Part shown: positions 20,898 through 29,303 of the stretch, piece after piece
How the letters are laid out: every line of letters starts with the position of its first letter
How positions within the stretch are numbered: position 1 is the stretch's first letter
From: Mesorhizobium waimense
GTDB taxonomy: Bacteria; Pseudomonadota; Alphaproteobacteria; Rhizobiales; Rhizobiaceae
Assembly: GCF_003601975.1 (NCBI RefSeq)
Contig: NZ_QZWZ01000008.1
Location: 1-64,000, forward strand
Reading direction: 5' to 3'
DNA length: 64,000 nt
Program-made: the position numbers and the translations under genes
Notes under the pieces: generated by a model
Told to the model about the DNA's origin: nothing
Database searches by the model: none
Seen by the model: only the letters and a program-made list of their open reading frames with translations

Positions 20898-21461
20898 ATG
20901 ACCGGCAAGATTATGGCGCTTGACCTTGCGCAGGCGGAGCTGAGCGAGACGACAAAAGCCTACTTCGCCAAATGCGAGGAGAAGCTCGGCCTCGTTCCCA
21001 ATGTGCTGCTGTCCTATGCCTTCGACGAGAAGAAGCTGCGCGCCTTCACCGACATGTACAACGATCTGATGCTGGGCGAGTCAGGCCTGTCTAAGCTGGA
21101 GCGCGAGATGATCGCGGTCGTCGTCTCCTCCATCAACCATTGCTACTACTGCCTGACCGCGCATGGGGCAGCGGTGCGCCAGCTTTCCGGCGACCCGAAG
21201 CTCGGTGAGATGATGGTGATGAACTTCCGCGCCGCCGACCTGTCGGAGCGGCAGCGCGCCATGCTCGAATTCGCGGTCAAGTTGACCGAAGAGCCGGCAA
21301 AGATCGTCGAGGCCGACCGGGCGGCGTTGCGCAAGGCCGGTTTCTCCGACCGCGACATCTGGGACACCGCCTCGACCGCCGCCTTCTTCAACATGTCGAA
21401 CCGGGTGGCGGCGGCGATCGACATGCGGCCCAACGACGAATACCACGCCATGGCGCGGTGA
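20898..21461 (+). CDS. AhpD/carboxymuconolactone decarboxylase-like peroxidase
   Basis: A 187-residue protein with a CMD-like helical fold and the redox motif in NHCYYCLTAHG (CxxC plus downstream His), as in peroxidase-related AhpD-like proteins. The motif suggests thiol peroxidase or disulfide reductase activity. The ATG at 20898 is preferred over 20892 because AGGAGG at 20885-20890 is then 7 bases away instead of one. It is divergent from gdhB. Confidence 0.85.
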   Translation: MTGKIMALDLAQAELSETTKAYFAKCEEKLGLVPNVLLSYAFDEKKLRAFTDMYNDLMLGESGLSKLEREMIAVVVSSINHCYYCLTAHGAAVRQLSGDPKLGEMMVMNFRAADLSERQRAMLEFAVKLTEEPAKIVEADRAALRKAGFSDRDIWDTASTAAFFNMSNRVAAAIDMRPNDEYHAMAR

Positions 21462-21582
21462 GGATCTCGCACCATACTTTAGCAGTTACGTATTCCCGTT
21501 GCGTGTTCACGGGTTTGGTCCGATGATCGGCGGGCGGCATGACCGCATGCCGGTTCGATGCCGCTGATCAAGGGAGGAGAAC

Positions 21583-21906
21583 ATGGCGAAGTTTCTCTAC
21601 GTCTATCATGGCTCGGGCAAGATGCCGACCGACGAGGCCGAGCGGAAAGCCGCGATGGATGCCTGGAACGGCTGGTACGGCCAGCTCGGCTCGGCCGTGG
21701 TCGATGGCGGCAATCCGGTCGGCATGTCGAAGACCGTGCTGCCCGGCGGCAAGGTCGAGAACAATGGCGGCAGCAATCCGACCGCCGGTTACACGATCGT
21801 TGAAGCCAAGGACATCGACGATGCCGTCGCCAAAGCCAAGGACTGCCCGATCCTGATGGACCCGGCCTTCAGCGTCGAGATCGCGCCGATCATCGAAATG
21901 ATGTGA
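21583..21906 (+). CDS. YCII-related domain protein
   Basis: A 107-residue small protein with the YCII/DGPF-type alpha-beta fold: MAKFLYVYHG at the start, a DGGNPVGMSKTV loop, and GYTIVEAKDIDDAVAKAKDCPIL. Members are often linked to extracytoplasmic sigma factors, but none is nearby. A GGGAGGAGAAC ribosome site precedes the ATG. It converges on the LysE gene with only four bases between the stops. Confidence 0.82.
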   Translation: MAKFLYVYHGSGKMPTDEAERKAAMDAWNGWYGQLGSAVVDGGNPVGMSKTVLPGGKVENNGGSNPTAGYTIVEAKDIDDAVAKAKDCPILMDPAFSVEIAPIIEMM

Positions 21907-21910
21907 CGGG

Positions 21911-22525
21911 TCACGACCGCGTCGCGATCGCAGCCGCCGCGCCGGCCATGGTGCCGGCGCTGATGCGGTTGGCGATCTTCATGGCGCGCTTGCTCTTCAG
22001 CAGCTTTCGCGCCTGCGCCGCGGCGAGCACCCAGGCCAGATCGATGGCGACCAGGACCACGGCCATGGTCGCCGTCAGTTCGACCCAGCCGACGACGCTG
22101 ACCGAGGCGAGGTCGATGATCGTCGGCAGCAGCGCCAGATAGAACATCATGATCTTGGGATTGCCTAATGTCACCGCCATGCCGGCGAGGAAGAGCTTTG
22201 CCGGTGAATCCTCGCGCGGCATCTCGCCTTCCTTCGCCTCGACCGGTGCGGTCCACATCTTCCAGGCAAGATAGACGAGATAGGCGACGCCGATCCATTT
22301 CACGACGACGAAGGCGAAATGGAAGGTCTGTGCCACCACAGCCAGCCCGAACACCGCCAGCGACAGCCAGATGCCTTCGCCGATCCACATGGCGAGCAGG
22401 AACGGGAACACATCGCGGAATCCCTTGGCGACCACCCGCGCCACAAGGGCTGCGATCGACGGTCCGGGCGAGCCGGCAGCGACGAATAGAGCGGCGGCAA
22501 AGATCAGGAGCGACGTGAGCTGCAT
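21911..22525 (-). CDS. LysE/RhtB-family amino-acid exporter
   Basis: A 204-residue membrane protein with about six hydrophobic segments. The N-terminal FVAAGSPGPSIAALVARV is a divergent form of the TPGP signature, and LGNPKIMMFYLALLPTIID matches the central conserved block. The canonical threonine of TPGP is serine here. Exporter role is by family and the substrate is unknown. It is distinct from the gene at 59-751. Confidence 0.85.
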   Translation of the reverse strand: MQLTSLLIFAAALFVAAGSPGPSIAALVARVVAKGFRDVFPFLLAMWIGEGIWLSLAVFGLAVVAQTFHFAFVVVKWIGVAYLVYLAWKMWTAPVEAKEGEMPREDSPAKLFLAGMAVTLGNPKIMMFYLALLPTIIDLASVSVVGWVELTATMAVVLVAIDLAWVLAAAQARKLLKSKRAMKIANRISAGTMAGAAAAIATRS

Positions 22526-22918
22526 GGCGGGATCTCTGTTTGAAACGTTCGGCCCATAACTAGCTCAACTGGCCCGGCGACGGTAGCGCCGCAAGGAGAG
22601 ACTTGCTGGACCACCCGCCCAAAGGCTAGAAATGCCGCCCCGACACGATTTTCGAGTTTCACTTTGCCTACGTAACCGCCGGTCTCGTCAACTCCCCCGA
22701 CACAGTGCATGGCGTCGTATTCGCGGCGTCTGTTTTCACAATCACGTGTTCCTCAGGGTAGCGGTTCGAGACCGGTTTGGCACTGCTGAACCGCTGTCGC
22801 GCGCAAGCCGCCCGTGACGCCTGTTTTCCAATCGCCGCAGCCTCTCGCCACGCCGTGCCCGCATGGGCTCTCGACATCGCCGGTCTGACGAACTTCCCGA
22901 CGGGAAGGGCTTATCGGC
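22526..22918. other. Intergenic region with no recognised gene
   Basis: Nearly 400 bases between the divergent LysE and DUF1062 genes. Several short open frames occur on both strands but none has a ribosome site or family resemblance. Promoters for both flanking genes must be here; I cannot place them. Confidence 0.4.
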
Positions 22919-23545
22919 ATGTCCGAACTATTGCGTATCCGCTGGGCGATCGCGCCCACAATCGCGCCTCGACCTCTCATCAACTGCAACCGCTGCGGCG
23001 GCACCAAGCCGTATCAATGCAGCGGGAAATTCCGCATCAACGCCAACGGCAAGCGCATCGACGTCTGGCTGATCTATCGCTGCCTCGATTGCGACAACTC
23101 CTGGAATTTCGGCATCCTGGAGCGCTGCAACCGCCGCGACATCGAACCGACCCTGCTGCAAGGTTTCGAAAGCAACGATCCGGTACTGGCGCGCCGCCAT
23201 GCCTTTGATGTCGTTGCGCTGCGCAGTCGGGTCGGGCGCATCGAAGAATTCCCCGACGTCGCCGTCGACAAGCAGACCCATGGCGGCGCGCCGGAAGTCA
23301 CAAGCGCCTTGGAACTCCAGCTCGCGCTGGAAACGCCGACGTCGTTGCGGCTGGATCGGCTGCTCGCCAGCGAGCTCGGCATCTCCAGGTCGAGGCTTCA
23401 GACTCTGGAAGAAAGGCAATTGCTGAGCATCGACCCCGACGGGACAAAGGCCCTGCGCAAGCCGGTCCGAACCAGAACGGTGGTCCGCATCGATCTGTCC
23501 GGCGAAGCCGATTGCGAAGCCATCATTTCGGCAGCCGGTGGATGA
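22919..23545 (+). CDS. DUF1062 domain protein
   Basis: A 208-residue protein resembling the DUF1062 family. A zinc-ribbon-like N-terminus has two CxxC pairs, CNRCGG near residue 23 and YRCLDCDNSW near residue 53. The C-terminal half contains LRLDRLLASELGISRSRLQTL, an S4-like segment that in other proteins binds RNA. Function unknown; nucleic-acid binding is a reasonable inference from these two features. Confidence 0.75.
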   Translation: MSELLRIRWAIAPTIAPRPLINCNRCGGTKPYQCSGKFRINANGKRIDVWLIYRCLDCDNSWNFGILERCNRRDIEPTLLQGFESNDPVLARRHAFDVVALRSRVGRIEEFPDVAVDKQTHGGAPEVTSALELQLALETPTSLRLDRLLASELGISRSRLQTLEERQLLSIDPDGTKALRKPVRTRTVVRIDLSGEADCEAIISAAGG

Positions 23546-23585
23546 ACCTGCAAGCGAAGTCACACGATCGGAGCGCCCGGCCGGA

Positions 23586-23921
23586 TCATCCTGCCGGCGC
23601 GTATTCGTTCATATCGAAGACATGGTGGTGAACGCGGCCGGTGAACATCTTCAACAGCTCGCCGGTCACTTCGCGGCTCTCGAACCGGACCGAGGATTCA
23701 AGCGCCCGTTCGCACGTTGCCATGTCGGGATAGCGGATCGCGAGCACCATGGCGTAGACCGGCGCTCCTTCGTCGCGGGCCGTGCCGTCGAGGACGCGGA
23801 TTTCCTGCGCTCCGGGAAACTGCGTCCACAGCGGCACCAGCCTCGCTTTCACGAAGCGGCGGAACTCGGCCTCGCTGCCCGGATGAATCTCGCCCTCGAA
23901 CAGGGCATAGCGGACGATCAT
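23586..23921 (-). CDS. Small protein with a dimeric alpha-beta barrel-like fold
   Basis: A 111-residue cytoplasmic protein whose pattern (MIVRYALFEGEIHPGSEAEF, then YAMVLAIRYPDMATCERAL, then a tail with HHHVFDMNEY) fits the ferredoxin-like dimeric barrel of EthD/ABM-type proteins. I do not recognise a specific function. The ATG at 23921 follows AGGAGA. It lies downstream of the sugar-binding protein gene on the same strand but beyond its terminator. Confidence 0.65.
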   Translation of the reverse strand: MIVRYALFEGEIHPGSEAEFRRFVKARLVPLWTQFPGAQEIRVLDGTARDEGAPVYAMVLAIRYPDMATCERALESSVRFESREVTGELLKMFTGRVHHHVFDMNEYAPAG

Positions 23922-24004
23922 GGCTTCTCCTGGCATGACAGAGATCCCACCGGCTGTGCGGCGAACAACGCACGGCCTGTCGGACCGGTTGAATTTTCGG
24001 TCGG

Positions 24005-24035
24005 GATGCGGGCGCGGCTGTCCCGCGCCCGCATC
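24005..24035 (-). terminator. Terminator-like hairpin after the ABC operon
   Basis: Perfect 13-bp arms GATGCGGGCGCGG (24005-24017) and CCGCGCCCGCATC (24023-24035), located 10 bases past the stop of the binding-protein gene. On the minus strand an A/T-rich stretch follows a few bases later. Confidence 0.7.
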
Positions 24036-24044
24036 GGTGAATGC

Positions 24045-25160
24045 CTACTTGCCCCAGATTTTCTTGTACTGGTCGCGATAGCCGTTGTCGGGGTCGAAGG
24101 CATTCTTTGGCCCACCGTCGAACTCGACATTGTCGGCCGTCACCACATGCAGCGGCGACAGATAGCCGGACCATTTTTCGCCGGCGATGGCACGGTTCAG
24201 CTCGTCGACCAGTTGCCAGCCCTGCAGGTTGAGCGGCTCCGCGACCGTGACCTTCTGGAACTGGCCGGCGCGGATGCGCTGATAGGCCGATTCCGAACCG
24301 TCGCCGGCAGCGACATTGATCGGCGCGTCGGTGCCGGCCTTGCCAGCCGCGGCAAGCGAAGGTCCCATGAAGTCGAAGTAGAGATCGTTTATCGCCAGTG
24401 AATGCGTCCAGGCATCGCCGTATTTCTGCAGCAGCGAGGTGGTGAGCTGCGGCATGCGCTGCGACGTCTCGGCGATCGGCGTGTCGACATATTCGAGCAC
24501 CTTTCCGCCCAGCCGCTCGATCTCGGCCTTCATCTTGTCGGCCTTGGCGATGGCGATGGCATAGGTGGAATCGGTGAAGATGATGACGCCCGGCTTGCCC
24601 TTGGCGTCGGCATAGGCCCAGTCGGCCGCGGCCGTGGAAACCTGCATCGCATCGGTCGAGACGTTGGCGAACACGCCATTCTTTTCGTCGGGGCCGATCA
24701 CTGGTCCCGCATGCCAGGAAACCAGCGGAATGCCCGCCGCCTTCGCCTGCTCCAGCGCCGGCGCCTGCTCGACCGCGTCGAAGCCGTTGATGACGATGCC
24801 GCTCGGCTTCAGCGCCATCGCCTGGCCGAAGGCTGCGGTGCGGCCGCCGATCGAGCCGGCACCGTCGATGACCTTGACCTCCCAGCCGATCGCCTTGGCC
24901 GCCTCTTCGACGCCGGTGGTGACGCCGAGAATGCCGCCATTCTTGAGATCGCCGGCGAGCACGACGATGGTCTTGCCTTCCTGCGCCTTCGGACCGGTGG
25001 TCGGGCCGTCCCATGCCGTGACCTTCTGGGCATATTTCTGCACCACCGCCATGGCGTCGGCCATCGCGTCCGCCCGTGCCTCGCCGGCGAACAGGGCCGG
25101 GGCGGCGATGGCCACGGCCATCAGGGCGACGGATGATCTCAGGAATGTTCTGCGCTGCAT
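24045..25160 (-). CDS. ABC transporter sugar-binding protein (ribose type)
   Basis: A 371-residue periplasmic binding protein. It has an N-terminal signal with an arginine pair (MQRRTFLRSSVALMAVAIAAPALFA in two stretches), cleaved after about residue 30, then a type I periplasmic fold with TIVVLAGDLKNGG, GIVINGFDAVEQ and GVIIFTDSTYAIA. It is the last gene of a three-gene leftward operon with the ATPase and permease. Context (idonate/gluconate genes and shared operators) suggests a sugar acid or related carbohydrate; the ligand cannot be read directly. Confidence 0.88.
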   Translation of the reverse strand: MQRRTFLRSSVALMAVAIAAPALFAGEARADAMADAMAVVQKYAQKVTAWDGPTTGPKAQEGKTIVVLAGDLKNGGILGVTTGVEEAAKAIGWEVKVIDGAGSIGGRTAAFGQAMALKPSGIVINGFDAVEQAPALEQAKAAGIPLVSWHAGPVIGPDEKNGVFANVSTDAMQVSTAAADWAYADAKGKPGVIIFTDSTYAIAIAKADKMKAEIERLGGKVLEYVDTPIAETSQRMPQLTTSLLQKYGDAWTHSLAINDLYFDFMGPSLAAAGKAGTDAPINVAAGDGSESAYQRIRAGQFQKVTVAEPLNLQGWQLVDELNRAIAGEKWSGYLSPLHVVTADNVEFDGGPKNAFDPDNGYRDQYKKIWGK

Positions 25161-25207
25161 GTTGGGTTCCTCCCTTGGGTTTTTGAAACAGACCGGCCGT
25201 CCGGTAT

Positions 25208-26257
25208 TCAGCTTCCGGACGGATCTGGTTTGCGGGCTATCCTGGCCGCGCCGCGCTTGCGCTGGGCGTAGCCGGCGATGCCGATGGCAACCAGCAGCGT
25301 AACGCCGTTGAACAGCGGTTCGACGAAGAACGAGCCGCCGAATTGCTGGATACCGGAAATGCCGACGGCCAGGATGATGACGCCGGTCATCGTACCCCAG
25401 ACGTTGACGCGCCCGGGCTTGATGGTGGTCGAGCCGAGAAAGGCGCCGACCAGCGCCGGCAGAAGATATTCCAGCCCGACGCTGGCCTGGCCGATGCGCA
25501 GCTTAGAGGCCAGCAGCACGCCGGTCAGTGCCGTCAGGAAGCCGGACGAGACAAAGGCCCCGATGACGAAGCGGCGCACCGGAATGCCGTTCAGCGCTGC
25601 CGCCTTCGGATTGGCGCCGATGGCATAGACGTAGCGGCCGATCGGCAGATATTCGAGGATGATCCAGAGCGCGATGGCGATTGCCAGCACATAGAGCCCG
25701 GTGATCGGCAGCCCGAACACCATCGTGCCGTTGAGTGCATAAAAGCCTTCCGGCAGCACGCCGACGACCTGCCGGCCGCCGGTGTGCCAGAGCGCCAGCG
25801 CATAGAGCACGGTGCCGGTGCCCAGCGTGGCAATGAAGGAGTCGATACGGGCGACCTCGACCAGCAGGCCGTTGAGGAAGCCGGTGGCGGCGCCGAGCAG
25901 CAGCACGATCAGCACCGCCAGCGGCCAGGGAATGCCGAGCATGGTCTGCAGGCTGATCGCCAGGATGTGCCATAGCACGATGCCGTAGCCGACGGTCAGG
26001 TCGATGCGCCCGGAGGCCATCGGGATCATGGCCGCCAGCGACAGCAGCGCGATGATCGCCTTGTCGGAGACGATCGAGCGCAAATTGAGCAGCGTCGGAA
26101 ATGTATTCGGCAGCAGGATCGAGAACAGCAGGATCAGCACGACGGTTAGGATCACCAGGCCGTATACCGGCAGCAGACGGGTGATCCTCTGCCTTACCGG
26201 CAGGCTGGCCATTTCGCCGCGGGTTGGCTCGAGTGCACTGGATTCGATCGATGGCAT
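25208..26257 (-). CDS. ABC transporter permease (RbsC-like)
   Basis: A 349-residue inner-membrane permease with about ten hydrophobic segments, in the RbsC/XylH branch. Recognisable parts are ARIDSFIATLGTGTVLYALAL, YAIGANPKAAALNGIPV (the cytoplasmic loop that contacts the ATPase) and a C-terminal KPGRVNVWGTMTGVIILAVG. It is flanked by its ATPase 18 bases upstream and its binding protein downstream. Confidence 0.92.
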   Translation of the reverse strand: MPSIESSALEPTRGEMASLPVRQRITRLLPVYGLVILTVVLILLFSILLPNTFPTLLNLRSIVSDKAIIALLSLAAMIPMASGRIDLTVGYGIVLWHILAISLQTMLGIPWPLAVLIVLLLGAATGFLNGLLVEVARIDSFIATLGTGTVLYALALWHTGGRQVVGVLPEGFYALNGTMVFGLPITGLYVLAIAIALWIILEYLPIGRYVYAIGANPKAAALNGIPVRRFVIGAFVSSGFLTALTGVLLASKLRIGQASVGLEYLLPALVGAFLGSTTIKPGRVNVWGTMTGVIILAVGISGIQQFGGSFFVEPLFNGVTLLVAIGIAGYAQRKRGAARIARKPDPSGS

Positions 26258-26275
26258 GGAGATCCTCCGGGACGG

Positions 26276-27772
26276 TCAGGCGGCTTCGGAAGCCGATGCC
26301 GCGGTGATCACCGCGGACGTGGTCAGTTCAGGTCCGGTGAGTTCGCGCACGATCCGACCACGCGAAAACACCAGGGCGCGATGGCAGATATGGGCGATCT
26401 CCTCGAAGTCGGTCGACACCACGACGACGGCGAGGCCGACCTCGAGGGCGCGGCCGATCAGCCGGTAGATCTCGGCCTTGGCGCCGACATCGACGCCAGC
26501 GGTCGGGTCTTCGGCGATCAGCAGCTTGCGGCCGGTATGCAGCCAGCGCCCCACCACCACCTTCTGCTGGTTGCCGCCCGACAGCGCCTCGATCGGCAGG
26601 CTCGGATCATTGGGACGTAGCCCGACCAATCCGCCGATCTCGCGCGCCAGCGCGGCCTCCTTGTAAGGCGCCAGGAACGAGAACAGGCCGCGCTTGCCGG
26701 CGCCGGGGTTGAGAAAGCTGTTCTCGCGGATCGACAGCGATGCGGCGATCGATTCTTCGGTCCGGTCGCGGGCGATCAGGCCGACGCCAGACCCCATGGC
26801 GGCGATCGGGCTCGACAAATCGGGCTCGACGCCGTTGATCGTCACCGAACCGGAAAAGCCCTGGCAGCCGAACAGTGCCCGGCCGACCAGTTCCTGACCG
26901 GCGCCGCGCAGTCCGACCAGACCGAGCAGTTCGCCCTTGCGCACGTCGAACGACACCGGCCCGGCCCCGGCGCAGACCAGGTCGCGGACGGCACACACCG
27001 TCTCGCCGGCCTGCGTCTCTGCCTTGGTGAAGACCTGGCTGACCGGACGGCCGACGATCATCTCGACCAGTTCATCGGGCCTCGTGTCGGCGACCTGCTT
27101 CTGGCCGACCAGCCGGCCGTCGCGAAGCACGGCGACGCGATCGGCGATGCGGAAGATCTCGTCGAGGCGATGCGAGACATAGATCATGCCGACGCCGCGC
27201 TGCTTGAGCGGGCGGATGGCGTCGAACAGGCGGTCGACCTCGTCGGCGGGCAGGCTGGCGGTCGGCTCGTCGAGCACCAGCACATCGGCTTCGGTGGCCA
27301 AGGCGCGCGCGATGGCGACCAGCGATTTTTCGGTGCGGGTCAGATCCTGGACCCGCGTCGTCGGATCGAAATCGCAGCCGACCAGCTTCAGCGCCTCGCG
27401 GGCCCGCTCCTCGGTGGAACGCCAGTCGATGAGGCCGGAGCGCAGTGAAAATCCCTGGGCGAGGCCGACATTCTCGCCGACGGTCATCCATTCGATCAGG
27501 CCGAGATCCTGGTGAATGAAGGCGACGGGCTGGCGCTGGTTCGGCTGCGGCGGGCGGTGGTGATAGGGCTCGCCACGAAACAGGATGCTGCCGCCATCCG
27601 GCCGGTAGATGCCGGCAAGCGTCTTGATCAGTGTCGACTTGCCGGCGCCGTTCTCGCCGAGCAGCGCCAGGATCTCGCTCTTGCCGAGATCGAGCGACAC
27701 GTCGGAGAGCGCGCGGGTGCCGCCGAACTCCTTGGTAATCGACTTGAACTCGATCAGTTTCTCTTCGGTCAA
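26276..27772 (-). CDS. ABC transporter ATPase, duplicated (RbsA-like)
   Basis: A 498-residue protein with two ABC domains. The first has Walker A GENGAGKST, signature-region LTRTEKSLVAIARAL and Walker B VLVLDEPTA. The second has a degenerate Walker A (GLRGAGQELV), signature LSGGNQQKVVVGRWL and LLIAEDPTAGVDVG, as is normal for sugar importers of the RbsA/MglA type. The start is a TTG at 27772, 7 bases beyond a strong GGGAGGAA. The same frame stays open upstream into the neighbouring gene, but that part is antisense-like noise. A promoter and LacI-type operator sit directly upstream. Confidence 0.92.
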   Translation of the reverse strand: MTEEKLIEFKSITKEFGGTRALSDVSLDLGKSEILALLGENGAGKSTLIKTLAGIYRPDGGSILFRGEPYHHRPPQPNQRQPVAFIHQDLGLIEWMTVGENVGLAQGFSLRSGLIDWRSTEERAREALKLVGCDFDPTTRVQDLTRTEKSLVAIARALATEADVLVLDEPTASLPADEVDRLFDAIRPLKQRGVGMIYVSHRLDEIFRIADRVAVLRDGRLVGQKQVADTRPDELVEMIVGRPVSQVFTKAETQAGETVCAVRDLVCAGAGPVSFDVRKGELLGLVGLRGAGQELVGRALFGCQGFSGSVTINGVEPDLSSPIAAMGSGVGLIARDRTEESIAASLSIRENSFLNPGAGKRGLFSFLAPYKEAALAREIGGLVGLRPNDPSLPIEALSGGNQQKVVVGRWLHTGRKLLIAEDPTAGVDVGAKAEIYRLIGRALEVGLAVVVVSTDFEEIAHICHRALVFSRGRIVRELTGPELTTSAVITAASASEAA

Positions 27773-27800
27773 GATGCGTTCCTCCCGAGATCGCCAAGTG

Positions 27801-27829
27801 ATGTTATCGATAACATTTCTGAGCGTCAA
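27801..27829 (-). promoter_or_regulatory. Promoter and LacI operator of the ABC operon
   Basis: ATGTTATCGATAACAT (27801-27816) is a perfect 16-bp palindrome. On the minus strand TTGACG (27829-27824), 17 bases, then TAACAT (27806-27801) makes a good sigma-70 promoter whose -10 and spacer overlap the palindrome, so bound repressor would block polymerase. The identical palindrome recurs at 30115-30130. Confidence 0.82.
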
Positions 27830-27852
27830 GCAACAAAATTGCGGGCTCCCAA

Positions 27853-28740
27853 TCAGCCGATCTTGCCGTCGAGCAGGCACATCATTTCGGCCGAATCCTT
27901 CGGCCCCAGGCCCGCCGCGCAAAGCAAGCGATGGATCTCGACAAGCTGGCCTGTCATCGGCAACGGCGTCTTGGTCTTCAGCGCAAAGGACTGCAAAGAA
28001 TCCAGATCCTTCAGCATGTTGTCGATGCGGCCGGTCGGCGAGAAATCGCGAGCGGCGAACTTCGCCATGAACTCCTGCATGATGCTGGAATCGGCGCGCC
28101 CGCCCTTGAGGGCCGCGGGGATCGCCTTGGGATCGACGCCGCCGGCTTCGGCCAGTTTCACCGCTTCGGCAACCGCCTGGAACAGCACCGCGCAGAACAG
28201 CTGGTTGATCAGCTTGGTCGTCTGCCCGGCGCCGCTCGGACCCATCAGCGTGTAGTTGGCGCAAAGGTGCTGCATCACCGTGCGGGCGCGTTCGAAGTCC
28301 GCCGTTTCGCCGCCCGCCATGACCGTCAATCGGCCGGCGAGCGCGCCAGGAACGCCGCCGGATAGCGGGCAGTCGACCCATTTCATGCCGGTCTCGGCCG
28401 CGAGCTTGCTGGCCATTTGCGCGGTGTCGGCGGGGTCGATCGACGACATGTCGATCAAGAGCTTTTCAGGCGAAGCCGTGGCCGCGACGCCACCCTCGCC
28501 AAACACCACCGAACGCACGATATCGGCATGGTTGAGGCTGAGAATGATGAAGTCGCTGGCTCGCGCCGCCTCGGCAACCGACGCGGCGGCGGCCGCCCCT
28601 TTCGCGGTCAGTGCGGCGACTTTGGCCTTGTCGAGGTCAAAGACCGTGACCGCCTGCTTCGTCTCGATCAGCCGGGTGACGATCGCCGATCCCATGATGC
28701 CGGCGCCGACAATGGCAACCTTTGCTGCTGCTTGCGTCAT
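27853..28740 (-). CDS. Beta-hydroxyacid dehydrogenase (GarR-like)
   Basis: A 295-residue NAD(P)-dependent oxidoreductase of the 3-hydroxyisobutyrate/2-hydroxy-3-oxopropionate reductase family. The N-terminal Rossmann motif is GAGIMGSAIVTRL, the substrate-binding motif is DCPLSGGVPGALAGRLTVMAGG, and the catalytic lysine is in GAGQTTKLINQL. It overlaps the gluconokinase gene by four bases (ATGA), so they are co-translated. A role on a sugar-acid-derived 2-hydroxy or 3-hydroxy acid is likely; the exact substrate is unknown. Confidence 0.88.
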   Translation of the reverse strand: MTQAAAKVAIVGAGIMGSAIVTRLIETKQAVTVFDLDKAKVAALTAKGAAAAASVAEAARASDFIILSLNHADIVRSVVFGEGGVAATASPEKLLIDMSSIDPADTAQMASKLAAETGMKWVDCPLSGGVPGALAGRLTVMAGGETADFERARTVMQHLCANYTLMGPSGAGQTTKLINQLFCAVLFQAVAEAVKLAEAGGVDPKAIPAALKGGRADSSIMQEFMAKFAARDFSPTGRIDNMLKDLDSLQSFALKTKTPLPMTGQLVEIHRLLCAAGLGPKDSAEMMCLLDGKIG

Positions 28741-29303
28741 CTCAATGAGCCTCTTTCCTGGTCCTGGCTGCGGGCGCCAAGCCCGTTCAGCGCCCGATCG
28801 ACGATCCTGTCGACCGGAGCGTCGATGTCGACGGTGACCACCAGCTCCTCGCCGGCCGGATTTTCCAGCGCCGCCAGCTGGCTGTCGAGCAAGGCCGGCG
28901 GAAAGAAGTGCCCGCGGCGATCCGCCATCCTGGCCTTAAGGACAGTGCGCGATCCCTCCAGGAATACGAAGAACAGCGGCCCGCCCGCCACATGGCGAAG
29001 CCGATCGCGGTAGGATTTCTTCAGCGCCGAGCAGCTCACGACGAGCCCGCTTCCCTCCTCATGCGCTTGGCGCAAGGCGGCGCCCACCAGATCGAGCCAG
29101 GGCCAGCGGTCGTCGTCGGACAGCGGTATGCCCAGCGACATCTTCTCGACATTGCCGCGCGGGTGCAGCATGTCGCCTTCGACGAAGGCGAGGCCTAGCC
29201 GTGCGGCGATGTCGATACCGACGCTGGTCTTGCCGCAGCCGCTGACGCCCATCACGACGATGAGAGAAGCCTCAAAGGCAGGTTGTGATGCCGCCATCGA
29301 CAT
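28737..29303 (-). CDS. gntK: Gluconokinase (GntK type)
   Basis: A 188-residue kinase that phosphorylates D-gluconate to 6-phosphogluconate. It has the P-loop GVSGCGKTSVG, EGDMLHPRGNVEKMSLGIPLSDDDRWPWL in consecutive family blocks, and SCSALKKSYRDRLR. The ATG at 29303 overlaps the end of the idnO-like gene by 32 bases; 29297 is an equally possible start. It belongs to the leftward operon idnO-gntK-dehydrogenase, so the pathway from idonate through 5-ketogluconate and gluconate ends here. Confidence 0.93.
   Translation of the reverse strand: MSMAASQPAFEASLIVVMGVSGCGKTSVGIDIAARLGLAFVEGDMLHPRGNVEKMSLGIPLSDDDRWPWLDLVGAALRQAHEEGSGLVVSCSALKKSYRDRLRHVAGGPLFFVFLEGSRTVLKARMADRRGHFFPPALLDSQLAALENPAGEELVVTVDIDAPVDRIVDRALNGLGARSQDQERGSLR

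Noticed and set aside
22632-22877. Short open frames between the LysE and DUF1062 genes
   Set aside because: Arg/Pro-rich, overlapping on both strands, without ribosome sites or family resemblance.
27773-28381. Upstream extension of the RbsA-like ATPase frame
   Set aside because: It overlaps the dehydrogenase gene in another frame and has no ATPase resemblance. The TTG at 27772 with GGGAGGAA fits better.
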